Assembly (NCBI RefSeq): GCF_002995495.1
Contig: NZ_PVZV01000003.1
Span: 701,371-765,370, forward strand
DNA length: 64,000 nucleotides
Source of the DNA: Actinocorallia populi
GTDB taxonomy: Bacteria > Actinomycetota > Actinomycetes > Streptosporangiales > Streptosporangiaceae
Reading direction: 5' to 3'
In this document: piece by piece, positions 8,931-18,900 of the stretch
Layout of the letters: every line of letters begins with the position of its first letter
Numbering within the stretch: the stretch's first letter is position 1
The notes under the pieces: model-generated
Databases searched by the model: none
Told to the model about the DNA's origin: nothing
Seen by the model: the letters and a program-made list of their open reading frames with translations, nothing else
Position numbers and translations under genes: made by a program

Positions 8931-9585
8931 CCGGGCGGCCGGAGCCGTCGTCGTGGGCCAGTCCGGTCCAGAAGACGCGAAGGGCCGTCTCGACCAGTTC
9001 GTCGCGGGGCACGGCGGGGTTGCGGTCCCACCACTGGGCCAGCCCGTCGAGGCCGGAGAGCAGGATCTCCACGTGCAGGGCGGCGTCCGGGGAGGCCGGG
9101 TCCAGGCCGAGGACGCGCAGGTCCTCGCCGAGCAGGAGGGTCAGCACCCGGGTGCGGCTCTCGCTGACGCCCCAGCGGGCCACCTTGATCTCCGGATCGT
9201 CCTCGGCGGAGAAGTCGAAGAGCAGGCGGCGGGCCGCCGGATGGCGCTCGGCGAACTCCAGGTAGCCGCGGACGACCGAGCGGAGCCTGGCCTCCCGCCC
9301 GGTGCAGGCCGAGACCGGGGCGCCCATCGCGGTGAGCGCGGCGATGTGCTGCTCCTGGAGCAGGTTGAGGAAGAGCGCCCGCTTGGTGGGGAAGCGGTCG
9401 TAGACGATCGAGCGGTTCACCCCAGCGGCGCGGGCGATGTCGCCCATGGAGGTGTCGCGGTAGCCCTTCTCGGCGAACACCCGCAACGCGACATCGATGA
9501 GGTGGGCCCGCCGCTGCCCCGGCGTCATCCGCCTGCGCGTCGCCGGCCCCGGCTTGGTCGTCGCGGTCGCGTCCGGCTGGCTCAC
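8893..9585 (-). CDS. TetR/AcrR family transcriptional regulator, paralogue of the preceding one
   Basis: A 230-residue TetR protein with a basic N-terminal extension of about 25 residues. The HTH has VFAEKGYRDTSMGDIARAAG then VYDRFPTKRALF; the ligand domain keeps the LAQWWDRNPAVP box that matches TRWWERHPETP in the convergent gene. A 22-bp quasi-palindrome lies 16 nt upstream of its start (9601-9622) and is the likely autoregulatory operator. Confidence 0.9.
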   Translation of the reverse strand: MSQPDATATTKPGPATRRRMTPGQRRAHLIDVALRVFAEKGYRDTSMGDIARAAGVNRSIVYDRFPTKRALFLNLLQEQHIAALTAMGAPVSACTGREARLRSVVRGYLEFAERHPAARRLLFDFSAEDDPEIKVARWGVSESRTRVLTLLLGEDLRVLGLDPASPDAALHVEILLSGLDGLAQWWDRNPAVPRDELVETALRVFWTGLAHDDGSGRPVTGPERGRRSRG

Positions 9586-9600
9586 GCCCTCAGTCTAGGG

Positions 9601-9622
9601 ACCGTTTCGAAATCGAGACAGT
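9601..9622. promoter_or_regulatory. TetR-type operator candidate
   Basis: ACCGTTTCGAAATCGAGACAGT is a 22-bp quasi-palindrome with 8 of 11 base pairs matching, core GTTTCGA/TCGAGAC. It is placed 16 bp upstream of the minus-strand TetR start. The rest of the 9586-9864 gap holds the promoter of the plus-strand secreted protein, which I cannot place exactly. Confidence 0.5.
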
Positions 9623-9864
9623 CCGAGGGCTTCCCCCGGGCCGCGGCGAGCGTGCTTACCGACCGGTAACCGCTTCGGATCTTTCGGTCATCTCCAAAGG
9701 TGGGAGCCGGTATTGATTTCGGCTCCGGATTTCATCCGGTCCGTAATCTTGATCGTGAGGGAGATCACTGCCTACTCTGCGCTGACCGGGCGCACGGCCG
9801 ATGAGCGCCGGATCGTTCATCCCACCCGCCCCCGTCCCCCCCCCGCGCGGAAAGGCGACCCTGC

Positions 9865-10698
9865 ATGCGTTTCGCTCACCCTGGTTCCCCGTCCTCCCGG
9901 AGCGTCGTCTCCAAGCTCCGCGCCTTCGCGCTCGCGGCGCTGTTCGTCCCGGCCTCCGTGCTCGGGACGGCCGCTCCCGCGTCGGCCGAGCCGGCGCCGG
10001 TGGACATCAGCTACGCCGACTGCCCCGCCGCTCCGCCGGCCGTGGGCGACCCGTCGGAGTACATCTGCGAGGTCTTCGTCCTGGCCTCGGGCAACATGCG
10101 CTTCGGCAGGATCGACCAGCCGATCGACAAGCCGATCACGATGACCGTCCTGGCGCACATCGACCCGCGGACCGGAGCGGTCACCGAGACCATGCTCAAG
10201 TGGCGCGCTCCGCAGCTGTCCGTGCCGGGCGGCCTGCTCGGCATCCCGGGAACCGACTCCCTGAGCGTGCTCAAGCTCAAGGCGACGCCCGAGTACGCGG
10301 GCAACTTCGGCTGGGGGCTGGCCGAGGACAACACCACCCTGAGGGCGACCGTGAACCTGCAGCTCAAGGTCGCCAACCTGCTGCTCCCGGGCTCCTGCGG
10401 CATCGGCTCCGCCGCGGACCCGATCAAGCTCAACCTGATCATCGACCCGAAGTCCCTCAAGCTCTACGACGGTGACGTCCTCGGCGGGTCGATCTCCGAC
10501 AACACCTTCTCCGTGCCCGCCACCAGCGGTTGCGGCCTGTTCGGGCCGCTGGCCGACTGGCGCTCGGGAGTGCCGTCGGCGGGCGGCCAGAACAGCACCA
10601 CCCAGCAGATGTACCTGGGCGCCAAGACGTACGGCCAGGGCGTCAGCAAGGCCGCCGTGCCGGGCCTGTCCACGCTGATGGCCGACGCGCGGGACTGA
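9865..10698 (+). CDS. Secreted protein of unknown function
   Basis: 277 residues with a long Sec signal (residues 1-42: basic N-region, hydrophobic stretch FALAALFVPASVLG, cleavage near ASAEPA). The mature part is beta-rich in appearance with four cysteines (YADCP, YICEV, GSCGI, SGCGL) that could form two disulfides. I do not recognise the family. A ribosome site GGAAAGG lies 9 nt before the ATG. A strong terminator follows, so it is a single-gene unit opposite the TetR pair. Confidence 0.8.
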   Translation: MRFAHPGSPSSRSVVSKLRAFALAALFVPASVLGTAAPASAEPAPVDISYADCPAAPPAVGDPSEYICEVFVLASGNMRFGRIDQPIDKPITMTVLAHIDPRTGAVTETMLKWRAPQLSVPGGLLGIPGTDSLSVLKLKATPEYAGNFGWGLAEDNTTLRATVNLQLKVANLLLPGSCGIGSAADPIKLNLIIDPKSLKLYDGDVLGGSISDNTFSVPATSGCGLFGPLADWRSGVPSAGGQNSTTQQMYLGAKTYGQGVSKAAVPGLSTLMADARD

Positions 10699-10724
10699 CG
10701 GCCGCCGCCTCGGGACCGCTCCAC

Positions 10725-10759
10725 CCGATGCCGTCCGGGCGGCGCCCGGACGGCATCGG
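10725..10759 (+). terminator. Hairpin terminator
   Basis: Perfect 16-bp stem CCGATGCCGTCCGGGC (10725-10740) with a GGC loop, 27 nt after the secreted-protein stop codon. Confidence 0.85.
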
Positions 10760-10904
10760 CGTCGCGAACCGGCCGCGGGGACCTGTTCCAAAAGGCGCGG
10801 TACGGCCGTTGACCCCTCTGGCGGGTGGGGTTACGTTGACGTCGCTCCTCGATCACCTACCGCCGACGTGCCGACCGCGCACTCCCCCCAGCGGAAGGAC
10901 CCCC

Positions 10905-12176
10905 GTGGAAACCCGTTCTCGACGCTCCTGGACCGCCGCCCTGTCCCTGACGGCCCTGGTGGCTCCGGCCCTCCCCTTCGGCGGCGCCGCGCACGCCGCC
11001 GCGCCCCCGAACGACCATCTCACCGTCACCGTCGCCGGTTCCCCCGGCTACCGGCTGGAAGGGGAACTCGCCTCGGGCGGCGTCGCCGTCACCGACACGG
11101 TCGCCGGATACCGGACCGACCGGGTGCAGGGTGAGGGAACGCTGCCCGGCGCGGACGGCGGGACCGCCGCCGTCTCCCTCCGGATCAGCCGGGGGGTGCT
11201 CGGGCTGACGGGCGCCTTCACGCTCCGGGACGGGGACCTCGAGATCTCCGCCAAGGTCGGCGGCGTCCAGGTGCCCGTCGACGGGACCGTGACGTGGGAG
11301 GGGACCGGCACCGTCGTGGAGGAGGGGCGCTCCTCCCGCCGGACCGTCGCCTTCACCCTCCGGGACCGCATGCCCGACCCCGGCGACCATGCCATCCGCA
11401 TCACGCACGCGGGGCAGGAGCGCAGGGCGATCCTGCGGTTGCCGGACGACTACGACGGCACGCCCAGGCCGGTGCTGTTCCACTTCCCGGGCCTGTACGA
11501 GGCCCCGTGGATGGCGGAGTTCTTCGGGCGGATGGCCGACCACGCGCAGACCCGCGGCTTCATCATGATCACCCCTGAGCACCACGGCCGCGGCTGGCAG
11601 GGCGTCCCGGCCGGAACGCCCTCCCCCGACGTGGACGACCCCGGCTTCGTCGAACGGCTCCAGGACATCCTCGTCGAGCGCTTCAACGCCGACCCCGCGC
11701 GCCTCTACGCCTCGGGCATGAGCAACGGCGGCTTCTTCACCAGCAAGATGGCCTGCGACAACACCCGTTTCGCCGCCTACGCCCCCGTGGCGGGCCAGCT
11801 CAGCGACCAGGCGTCCTGCCGGCCCGGCCGGAACATCCCGATCGTCCTCATCCACGGCGACGGCGACTCCATCGTCCCCTACGCCAGCGCGCCGCCCGCC
11901 GCCGGCTTCTGGGCCCGCAACAACGGCTGCGGCACCACTCCCGTCGCCACGGACCTCCCCGACCTCGACCCGAAGGACAACACCACGGTCGTCCGCCACG
12001 ACTACCCGGACTGCCCCGCCGACGCTCCCGTCATCCTGTACCAGATCAAGGGAGGCGGGCATAACTGGCCGGGCGGCCTGCCCTTCCTGGGCCCGTTCCT
12101 GGGCGGAACGACCCACGACATCGACGCCAACGACGTGATCTGGGACTTCGTCTCCCGTCACCGCCTCGCCCTGTGA
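10905..12176 (+). CDS. Secreted CE1/PHB-depolymerase-like esterase (LpqC type)
   Basis: A 423-residue exported esterase. The signal peptide ends near AHAAAPP (about residue 27); residues 35-145 form a beta-rich N-terminal domain I do not recognise; the catalytic alpha/beta hydrolase follows. Catalytic triad candidates: Ser in GMSNGG, Asp in IHGDGDSIVPY, His in GGGHNWPGG, the pattern of poly(3-hydroxybutyrate) depolymerases and feruloyl or acetyl-xylan esterases. GTG 10905 was chosen because GGAAGGA lies 6 nt upstream. Overlaps the convergent ccdA-like gene by 19 nt. Confidence 0.87.
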   Translation: METRSRRSWTAALSLTALVAPALPFGGAAHAAAPPNDHLTVTVAGSPGYRLEGELASGGVAVTDTVAGYRTDRVQGEGTLPGADGGTAAVSLRISRGVLGLTGAFTLRDGDLEISAKVGGVQVPVDGTVTWEGTGTVVEEGRSSRRTVAFTLRDRMPDPGDHAIRITHAGQERRAILRLPDDYDGTPRPVLFHFPGLYEAPWMAEFFGRMADHAQTRGFIMITPEHHGRGWQGVPAGTPSPDVDDPGFVERLQDILVERFNADPARLYASGMSNGGFFTSKMACDNTRFAAYAPVAGQLSDQASCRPGRNIPIVLIHGDGDSIVPYASAPPAAGFWARNNGCGTTPVATDLPDLDPKDNTTVVRHDYPDCPADAPVILYQIKGGGHNWPGGLPFLGPFLGGTTHDIDANDVIWDFVSRHRLAL

Positions 12177-12967
12177 AAGACCAGGGCGAGCAGGAGCAGG
12201 ACGGCGAAGACGACGGCGACCGGGAGGGTGCCCAGGTCGGTGAGGTGACCGGTGATGGCGCCTTGGACCTCGGTGAAGGCCCTGATGACGGGGTCGTCGG
12301 CGGCGGCTCCGTCCAGGACGCGTAGCTCGTACCAACCGTAGTACGTGACGTAAAGGCCGGCGGCGAGAAGGAGGGCTCCGCTCGTCCTCGAGACGTACGG
12401 GAGGACGCGTCGGAGTCTCCGGACGGCTGCTTCCTGGGCGAAGGCCACGAGGAGGGAGAGGACGGCGACTATCAGGCCCATGCCCAGGGCGTAGGCGAGG
12501 AAGGCGGACAGGCCGTCCAGGATGTCTCCGGTGCCCGAGGCCAGGCCCGTGACGGCCAGGAAGGGACCGACCGTGCAGGAGAGGGAGGCCACCGCGTAGG
12601 AGGCTCCGTAGCCGTAGAGGGCGGCGAAGGAGCTCGCGGGGCCTCCCGTCTTCAGGTGCGGGACGCGGACGAGGAGCTCCTTGCCCGCCAGCAGCCAGAC
12701 GCCGAGGAGGACGAGAGCGACGCCTATGACGATCGTCGCCCAGGGCAGGTAGCGCTGGAGCGGGGCCGCCACCAGGGAGATCAGCAGGCCGAACGTGCCG
12801 AAGACGGTGACGAAACCCGCCGTCATGGCCGCCGACAGGCGCAGGGCGCGCCACAGGCCTCCGGGGCCCGCCAGCAGCAGTGCCAGGTAGGACGGGAGGA
12901 GGGCGAAACCGCACGGGTTGAACGCGGCGACCAGTCCGGCGGCCAGCGCGAGGGCGAGATCGTCCAT
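12158..12967 (-). CDS. ccdA: CcdA/DsbD-like thiol-disulfide membrane transporter
   Basis: A 269-residue membrane protein of the CcdA (DsbD beta-domain) family with six or more hydrophobic helices. The two redox cysteines are in FNPCGFALLP (first helix) and SLSCTVGPF (about residue 128). The family passes electrons from cytoplasmic thioredoxin to extracytoplasmic thiol proteins. It abuts the upstream lipoprotein thioredoxin gene with no intergenic base, which gives the electron acceptor: a two-gene extracytoplasmic thiol reduction system. Cytochrome c maturation genes (resB/resC) are not next to it, so its role may be more general. Confidence 0.9.
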   Translation of the reverse strand: MDDLALALAAGLVAAFNPCGFALLPSYLALLLAGPGGLWRALRLSAAMTAGFVTVFGTFGLLISLVAAPLQRYLPWATIVIGVALVLLGVWLLAGKELLVRVPHLKTGGPASSFAALYGYGASYAVASLSCTVGPFLAVTGLASGTGDILDGLSAFLAYALGMGLIVAVLSLLVAFAQEAAVRRLRRVLPYVSRTSGALLLAAGLYVTYYGWYELRVLDGAAADDPVIRAFTEVQGAITGHLTDLGTLPVAVVFAVLLLLALVFHRARR

Positions 12968-13525
12968 CTACAGGGCGAACTGGTCGATCAGCTCGGACAG
13001 GTCGGCCTCGCTGAGCGGACCCACGGCCGAATGGGTGCCGCCCTCGGGGTTCACCAGCAGGTAGGACGACTGCGTCTTCACCTTGAAGTGCTTGTACAGG
13101 GCGCCGGTGCGGTCGTCCAGGTGGACGAAGTTCGCCGTGCCGGTGCGGGAGACGAACGCGTCCATCTGCTCCTTGTTCTTGTCGAGCCCGGCCACGCCCA
13201 CGAACTCCACCTTGCCGGCGTACTTCTTCGCCGCGGCGGACACGGCGGGGCCTTCACCCTGGCAGGTCGGGCACCAGGGAGCCCAGAACCACAACACCAC
13301 CGGCTTGCCCTCCAGTCCGCTCCCGTCGAACGGCTCGCCGTCCAGGGAGGTCGCCCGGAACTTCCACAGGGCGGACGTCCCCGTCGTCGGCGCCTTCGTC
13401 GTCGGCGCGTCCGACATGGCGGGGGCCGCCGAAGCGCTCTCCATCGGGGCCTTCTCTTCCGTCTCGCCTCCGCACGCGGTCACGGCCAGGAGGGTCACGG
13501 CCAGGGCCGAAATCAGCTTTCTCAT
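12968..13525 (-). CDS. TlpA-like thioredoxin-fold lipoprotein
   Basis: 185 residues. A lipoprotein signal with lipobox LAVTAC (Cys 18) is followed by a 30-residue Ala/Thr/Pro linker and a redoxin domain with the active site WAPWCPTCQG and the cis-Pro-like region in SSYLLVNPEGG. It should sit on the outer face of the membrane and exchange disulfides with exported partners, reduced by the adjacent CcdA-like protein. ATG 13525 was chosen because it places the lipobox correctly. The 295-bp gap to the kinase gene (13526-13820) holds divergent promoters I could not pinpoint. Confidence 0.9.
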   Translation of the reverse strand: MRKLISALAVTLLAVTACGGETEEKAPMESASAAPAMSDAPTTKAPTTGTSALWKFRATSLDGEPFDGSGLEGKPVVLWFWAPWCPTCQGEGPAVSAAAKKYAGKVEFVGVAGLDKNKEQMDAFVSRTGTANFVHLDDRTGALYKHFKVKTQSSYLLVNPEGGTHSAVGPLSEADLSELIDQFAL

Positions 13526-13820
13526 GAAGAGCACGTTATTGCGCGTGATGCCCGCAAGACCCTTACGCATCGATGACGTCGCGATGCGGGCGGCCGTGAC
13601 CGCCGGCGGGTCCAGGGCCCTCCCGTGAATCCGAGCCGGACGGGCCGCGCTCCCGCGGGGGGGCCGGGTGGGCGGTGGTTCCGGTCCGGTGCCGACGGCG
13701 GTATGCGCGGGAGTTGCGCTGTGGTTGCGCTGCTTTTCCACAGGTCGTATCCGGGGTGGTGCGCAAAGTGATCGGATGGGCGGGCAGGGGGTCACCGGGA
13801 GAACGACGGGGAGGCGGGGC

Positions 13821-15869
13821 ATGGAGGGTCTGCGGGACGAGGATCCGCGCCGGGTCGGCGGGTACGAGCTGCTCGGCCGGCTGGGCGCGGGGGGAATGGG
13901 GCAGGTGTTCCTGGGCCGCTCCCCCGGCGGGCGGATGGTCGCGGTCAAGACGATCCACCGGTCGCTGACGGCCGACCAGCGGTTCCGCGTCCGGTTCGCC
14001 CGCGAGGTGGCGGCGATCCGGCGGGTGGGCGGCTTCCACACCGCGCCCGTCGTCGACGCCGACCCCGAGGCCGACCCCGCCTGGCTCGTCACGGCCTACG
14101 TGCCGGGGCCCTCGCTGCGGGAGGCGGTTGCCGTCCACGGCCCGCTGCCCGAACCCGCGGTCGCGGCGCTCGGCGCGGGGCTCGCCGAAGGGCTGAACGC
14201 CGTCCACACCTGCGGGCTGGTGCACCGCGACCTCAAACCCGGCAACGTCATCCTGGCCGCCGACGGGCCCCGCATCATCGACTTCGGCATCGCCCACATC
14301 ACCGACGCCTCCTCGCTGACCGTGACGGGCGCCCTGCTCGGCACCCCCTCCTACATGTCCCCCGAGCAGGCCCGCTCCGAAGGCGAGGTCGGCCCGGCGA
14401 GCGACGTCTTCTCCCTCGGCTGCGTCCTGTTCTTCGCGGCGTGCGGCCGCGGCCCCTTCGACTCCCCCGTCCCCGCCGTCTCCGTCCACCGCATCCTGAA
14501 CGAAGAACCGGCACTGGACGCCGTCCCCGAGACGCTGCGCGACCTGATCGCCGCCTGCCTCGACAAGGACCCCGCCGCCCGCCCCTCCCCGCCCGCCGTC
14601 CTGCGCCGCCTCTCCCTCGCCGGAGAACCCACCGGCGACTGGCTTCCTCCCACCGTCACCTCCATGATCGACGACCTCTCCGCAGCCGTCGCCGCCCTCC
14701 GCCCCACCACGTCCCCGGCCCCCGCCGCCTCTCCGCCTCCAGCCGCCCGCGCGTCCACGGACCCCTCAACTCCTGCCCCCTCCGCCTCCCCGACGGGAGC
14801 CGCGCCCCCGGACCTCGCCCCCGCGGAGGGCCCCGACGGCTCCCCCGCAAACACCGCGCTCCCCGGCACCGCCGCACCCACCGGTCACGGTGCGTCCTCC
14901 GGCCCCGCCGGCTCCGTACCGCCGAACACCGCCGCACCCACAGACCCCAGCAGGTCCTCCGCCACGGCAAAGCCCGCACTGCCGGGTGCCGCCGCTCCCG
15001 ATGCGCTTTCCGGTCACGCGGGGGTCGTGCCTCCGGGCAGCGCCGCTCCCACCGACCCCAGCAGGTTCTCTGGTTCCGGTGGGCCTGTGCACTTCGCCGC
15101 CGGGGAGGGGGGCGGCGTGGAGGGTGCTTCGCGGCGGCGGTCCCGTCTGCTGACCCTGCTGCCCGCGGTGGCGGTGCTCCCGCTCGCGGCGCTGGGGGCC
15201 GCGGCGCTCTGGTGGCCGGTGGACGAACCGGGGGCCACGCCTGCGGCGGTGACCGCGGGAACGTCGCCTCCGGCCGGCGGGACGATCACGCGGAACACCG
15301 CGGGCGGCCCCTCTCCCCGGCCCGGCTCCGCTGAGCGGGAGGAGGGCCCTTCCCGAAGGCCTGCGGGGAACGGCCCTTCCGCGAGGAACGAGCCCTCTCC
15401 CGACGAACAGCAGCCTTCCCCGGTCAGGTCCTCCGAGCCCCCGGACGACCGTTCCGAGGAACCCGGCTCCGCCGCACCGAAGCCGTGGCGGTGCCGCGGC
15501 GACTACGCGCAGGTCCCGCGGTCGAAGATCTGGATCAGGCCCTGCATCCGGCTGGAGCGGGACGGGATCGGGTACGTCGTGCACGCCAGGGCCATGGAGG
15601 AGAGCGGCACCGGCGGCCCGGTCTCGTTGTGGGTGTGGGCCTCCGACGAAGACGTCGTCAAGTACCGCGACAGCCTCCGCAAGTGCCGCATCACCCTGGA
15701 CTCGGCCGAGGAGGTGTCCGCATGCGGCCCCTTCACCTTCACCCCGCCGAAGCCGGGCGCCTACCACGCGGCCTCCGACACGAGCCCCGCCGACGACGAG
15801 CTCCCGCCCACGTGGTCGCCCCAGTGGACCGGCACGGGCAGCGTCTCCACCGTCCGGTGGCCGCCCTGA
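13821..15869 (+). CDS. Membrane Ser/Thr protein kinase (PASTA-less)
   Basis: A 682-residue Hanks-type kinase. Kinase domain about residues 13-270: glycine loop LGAGGMGQV, Lys 43 in VAVKT, HRDLKPGN (Asp 137), DFGIAH (Asp 154) and the GTPSYMSPEQA activation loop. Then a Pro/Ala/Ser/Thr-rich cytoplasmic linker with a two-copy repeat, one transmembrane helix (about residues 442-466), another Ser/Pro-rich stretch, and an extracellular C-terminal domain of about 125 residues with four cysteines (WRCRGD, RPCIRL, RKCRIT, SACGPF) that may sense a ligand. Start chosen by GGGGAGG before ATG 13821. The STAND regulator gene follows 75 nt downstream. Confidence 0.93.
   Translation: MEGLRDEDPRRVGGYELLGRLGAGGMGQVFLGRSPGGRMVAVKTIHRSLTADQRFRVRFAREVAAIRRVGGFHTAPVVDADPEADPAWLVTAYVPGPSLREAVAVHGPLPEPAVAALGAGLAEGLNAVHTCGLVHRDLKPGNVILAADGPRIIDFGIAHITDASSLTVTGALLGTPSYMSPEQARSEGEVGPASDVFSLGCVLFFAACGRGPFDSPVPAVSVHRILNEEPALDAVPETLRDLIAACLDKDPAARPSPPAVLRRLSLAGEPTGDWLPPTVTSMIDDLSAAVAALRPTTSPAPAASPPPAARASTDPSTPAPSASPTGAAPPDLAPAEGPDGSPANTALPGTAAPTGHGASSGPAGSVPPNTAAPTDPSRSSATAKPALPGAAAPDALSGHAGVVPPGSAAPTDPSRFSGSGGPVHFAAGEGGGVEGASRRRSRLLTLLPAVAVLPLAALGAAALWWPVDEPGATPAAVTAGTSPPAGGTITRNTAGGPSPRPGSAEREEGPSRRPAGNGPSARNEPSPDEQQPSPVRSSEPPDDRSEEPGSAAPKPWRCRGDYAQVPRSKIWIRPCIRLERDGIGYVVHARAMEESGTGGPVSLWVWASDEDVVKYRDSLRKCRITLDSAEEVSACGPFTFTPPKPGAYHAASDTSPADDELPPTWSPQWTGTGSVSTVRWPP
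14856..15070 (+). repeat. Two-copy repeat in the kinase linker
   Basis: Copies at about 14856-14960 and 14976-15070 encode similar Pro/Ala-rich segments, each beginning ALPG-AAP and ending AAPTDPSR. Probably a recent in-frame duplication in a disordered linker. Confidence 0.6.
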
Positions 15870-15944
15870 GCCCTCCCCCCGCCGCTCCGCCTCCCGGTAG
15901 GATCCGTGGTCCCTACCCGTCAGGACGACCACGGTGGAGGCGGA

Positions 15945-18900
15945 GTGGGCCGGTTGGCACGACCCGGGCGCAGCCCCGCCCCGATCCCCGAGCCCGACAC
16001 GCCCCTGGGCCGGTTCGCCCAAGGCCTGCGCGACCTGCGCGACCAGGCGGGGGACCCCGGCTACGAGGCCCTGGCCCGGGAGAGCGAACGCCTGGGCACC
16101 CCCTATTCCGCCACCTCGCTGCGCACCGCCGCCTCCGGCCGTTCCCTCCCCTCCTGGAAGGTGACCGAGACCTTCGTCCGCGCCTGCGTGGAGTTCGCCC
16201 GCCGCCACCCCCACCGCGCCCACCCCGCCGCCCTCCGCTGGACCCCCGAAGCGCTCCTCCCCCGGTGGACCGCCCTCTGGCACGAGATCTCCTTCCACCC
16301 CCCGGCACCCGGCCCCCCGGCCCCGCCGCCGACCCCCCGCACCCCGAAGGACGAACACCCCGCGCCCACCTCTCCGCCACCGCGGCCCCACCCCGCGAGA
16401 CCGGCACGACCGTCCCCCCAAGGCGCCCAGGCCCCCGCCCCCCTCGCCCCCGAGCCGGAGGCGCCGGAGAACGGACACCCGGCGGACGCCGCGCCGGAGG
16501 ACGAACAGGCGACGCGCGGCACGCCGCAGACCGAGCAGGCGACACACGGCACGCCGCAGAACGCGCAGCCGACGCACGGAGCACCGGAGAACCGGCGGAC
16601 GGCAAACGATGCGTCGGAGAACAAGCGGGTGACGCGCGAATCTCCGGAGAACGGGCGGAAGACGTCTGGCGCGTCGGAGAACGAACGGGTGGCGCACGGT
16701 GTGCCGGAGTGGGGGTGGGGGGCGGGATGTGCACCGGAGGGCGCTGGGAGTGGAGCCTGGGGGTCGCGGGGGTTCGTGGCGGGCGTCGGGGTTCTGAGCC
16801 GGTTCGTCGGGCGGGAGGAGGAGCTGGCGGAAGGGGAGCGGGCGCTGGAGAGTGCTCGGCTGGTGACGGTGACGGGGCCGGGCGGGGTCGGGAAGACGCG
16901 GCTGGTGATGCGGCTGGCGGAGCGGGCGGCCGGGCGTTTCCCGGACGGGGTGCGCATAGTGGAGCTGGCCGAGCTCGACTCCTCCATGCCGGTGGGGCAG
17001 GCGGTGGCGGCGGCGCTGGGGGTGCGGGTCGACGCGGGGAGAGAGCCGCTCGAGGCGGTCGCGCAGGTGCTGGACGGGCGGCGGACGCTGCTGGTGCTCG
17101 ACAACTGCGAGCACGTGCTCCCGGACGTGGCAGGGCTCGTCCAGGTACTGGCGGGGGCCTCGCGGGGGGTGTGCTTCCTGGCCAGCAGCCGTCAGGCGCT
17201 GAACATCGCGGGAGAGCGGATCCTGACGCTGGGGCCGCTGCCGCTGCCCCGGGACGGCGGGGAGTCCGCGGCCGTCGAGCTGTTCGCGGACCGGGCGGCG
17301 GCGGTCGTGCCGGGGTTCCGGCTGACGGACGCCAACCGGGACGCGGTGCACCGGGTGTGCCACCGGCTGGACGGCCTGCCCCTGGCGCTGGAGATCGCCG
17401 CGCGCCTGCTGCGCTTCCTCACCCCGCACGAGCTGCTGGACCGGCTCGGGCAGCGGTTCCGGCTGCTCGGGGAGGCGGGCGCCGAGCGCACCGCTCCGGC
17501 ACGGCACCGGACGTTGCGGGCCGTGCTCGACTGGAGCCACGACCTGTGCTCCGACGACGAGCGGCTGGCGTGGGAGCGCCTGTCGGTCTGTGCGGGGACG
17601 GTGGCGCTGGCCGACGCGGAGGCGCTGGTCTCGGCGGAGGGGGCGGAGCCCGGGGCCGCGTTCGAGGCGATCGCCGGACTCGTCGACAAGTCGCTGCTCC
17701 TGCGCGTGGAATCCGGCGGGCGCAGCAGGCTGCACCTGCTGGAGACGGTGCGCATGTACGGCCGGGAGAAGCTGGCCGACTCGGCCGGTGAGGAGGCGGC
17801 ACGGCGCCGCCACCGCGAACGCTACCTGGGTCTCGCGGTGGAGGCGGAACGCGCGTACGCCTCCCCCCGCCAGCAGGAGTGGCTCCTGCGGCTCCGCGAC
17901 GAACACGCCGACCTTCGACAGGCCTTCACCCCCTCCCCGCCCGGCCCCGCCACCACGGCCCCGCCCGGCGTCACCCTTCCACCCGGCGGCATCGTCCCGC
18001 CCGGCTCAACCATCCCGCCCGGCGGCGCCCTTCCGTTCGGCGGTGTCGTCCCGGCCGGTTTCGCGGGTTCGGTGGATTCTGCCGGGCTGCGGCATCAGGG
18101 GGTGGTGATGGAGGGTGTGCTGGGGTTGTGGTTGTACTGGATCGTGTCCGGGAACCTGGGTGAGTGCGTTCTGTGGGCGCGGGCCGTGACGGGGTGGTGG
18201 CCTGTGCCGCCGGGGCCGGAGCTCGTCGAGGCCTGGGCCGGCATGTCCTGGTCGGCGGCGGTCGCTCTGCTGGTGCACGGTGACCGGCCGGGTGCCGGGC
18301 GGCTGCTCGATCGGGTCGAGCGGGTGGTGCCCCTGGAGGAGGGGCCGCGGTGGGTGGCGGCGGCCGTTCGGCAGTTGCGCGGGCTGAGTGCGCTCTTCTC
18401 CGGCGACATCGAGAGCGCCGAGGCGTACTCCGAGGCGGCGCTGCGGACCGGCGGGCACCGTCCCGGGCTGCTCACGGGCCAGCAGGCCCTGGCCCAGATC
18501 GGCCTCTGCGCTTCGGCGCGGGGCGCGCGCGAGGAGGCCGTCGAGTGTTTTCTTCGGGCTCTGGAGCTTTCGGAGGCGTGCGGTGAGACGTGGCACCGCT
18601 CCTATCTGCTGTGGACCCTTTCCAGCGAGTACGCCGAGGCCGGCCACGACGACCGCGCCGTCGAGCTGCTGCGGCGCAGCCTGGAGCTGAAGCACTCCCT
18701 CGATGACCGGCTCGGTATGGCCACGGTGAGCGAGTCGCTCGCCCGCCTGCTGGCCCGGCACGGCGACCCCGGGAAGGCCGCCCTGCTGCTCGGCGCCGCG
18801 CAGGCGCTCTGGCAGCCCGCGGGGACCCTGCACCTGTGGGGTTTCGAGCGCCTCCTGCGCTCCCGGGAGCAGAGCCTGGACGAGTTGCGGCGCGTCCTGG

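Noticed and set aside
9713..10144. Alternative plus-strand frame at the secreted-protein gene
   Set aside because: It overlaps the 277-residue secreted protein, which has a proper signal peptide and ribosome site; the alternative is Arg/Ser/Pro low-complexity.
16500..16709. Tandem 30-bp units considered as a CRISPR array
   Set aside because: Units are contiguous without spacers, diverge from each other and keep the coding frame.
14766..17906. A 1046-codon minus-strand frame over the kinase and STAND genes
   Set aside because: Low-complexity Pro/Arg/Gly translation with no domain; the plus-strand genes explain the region.
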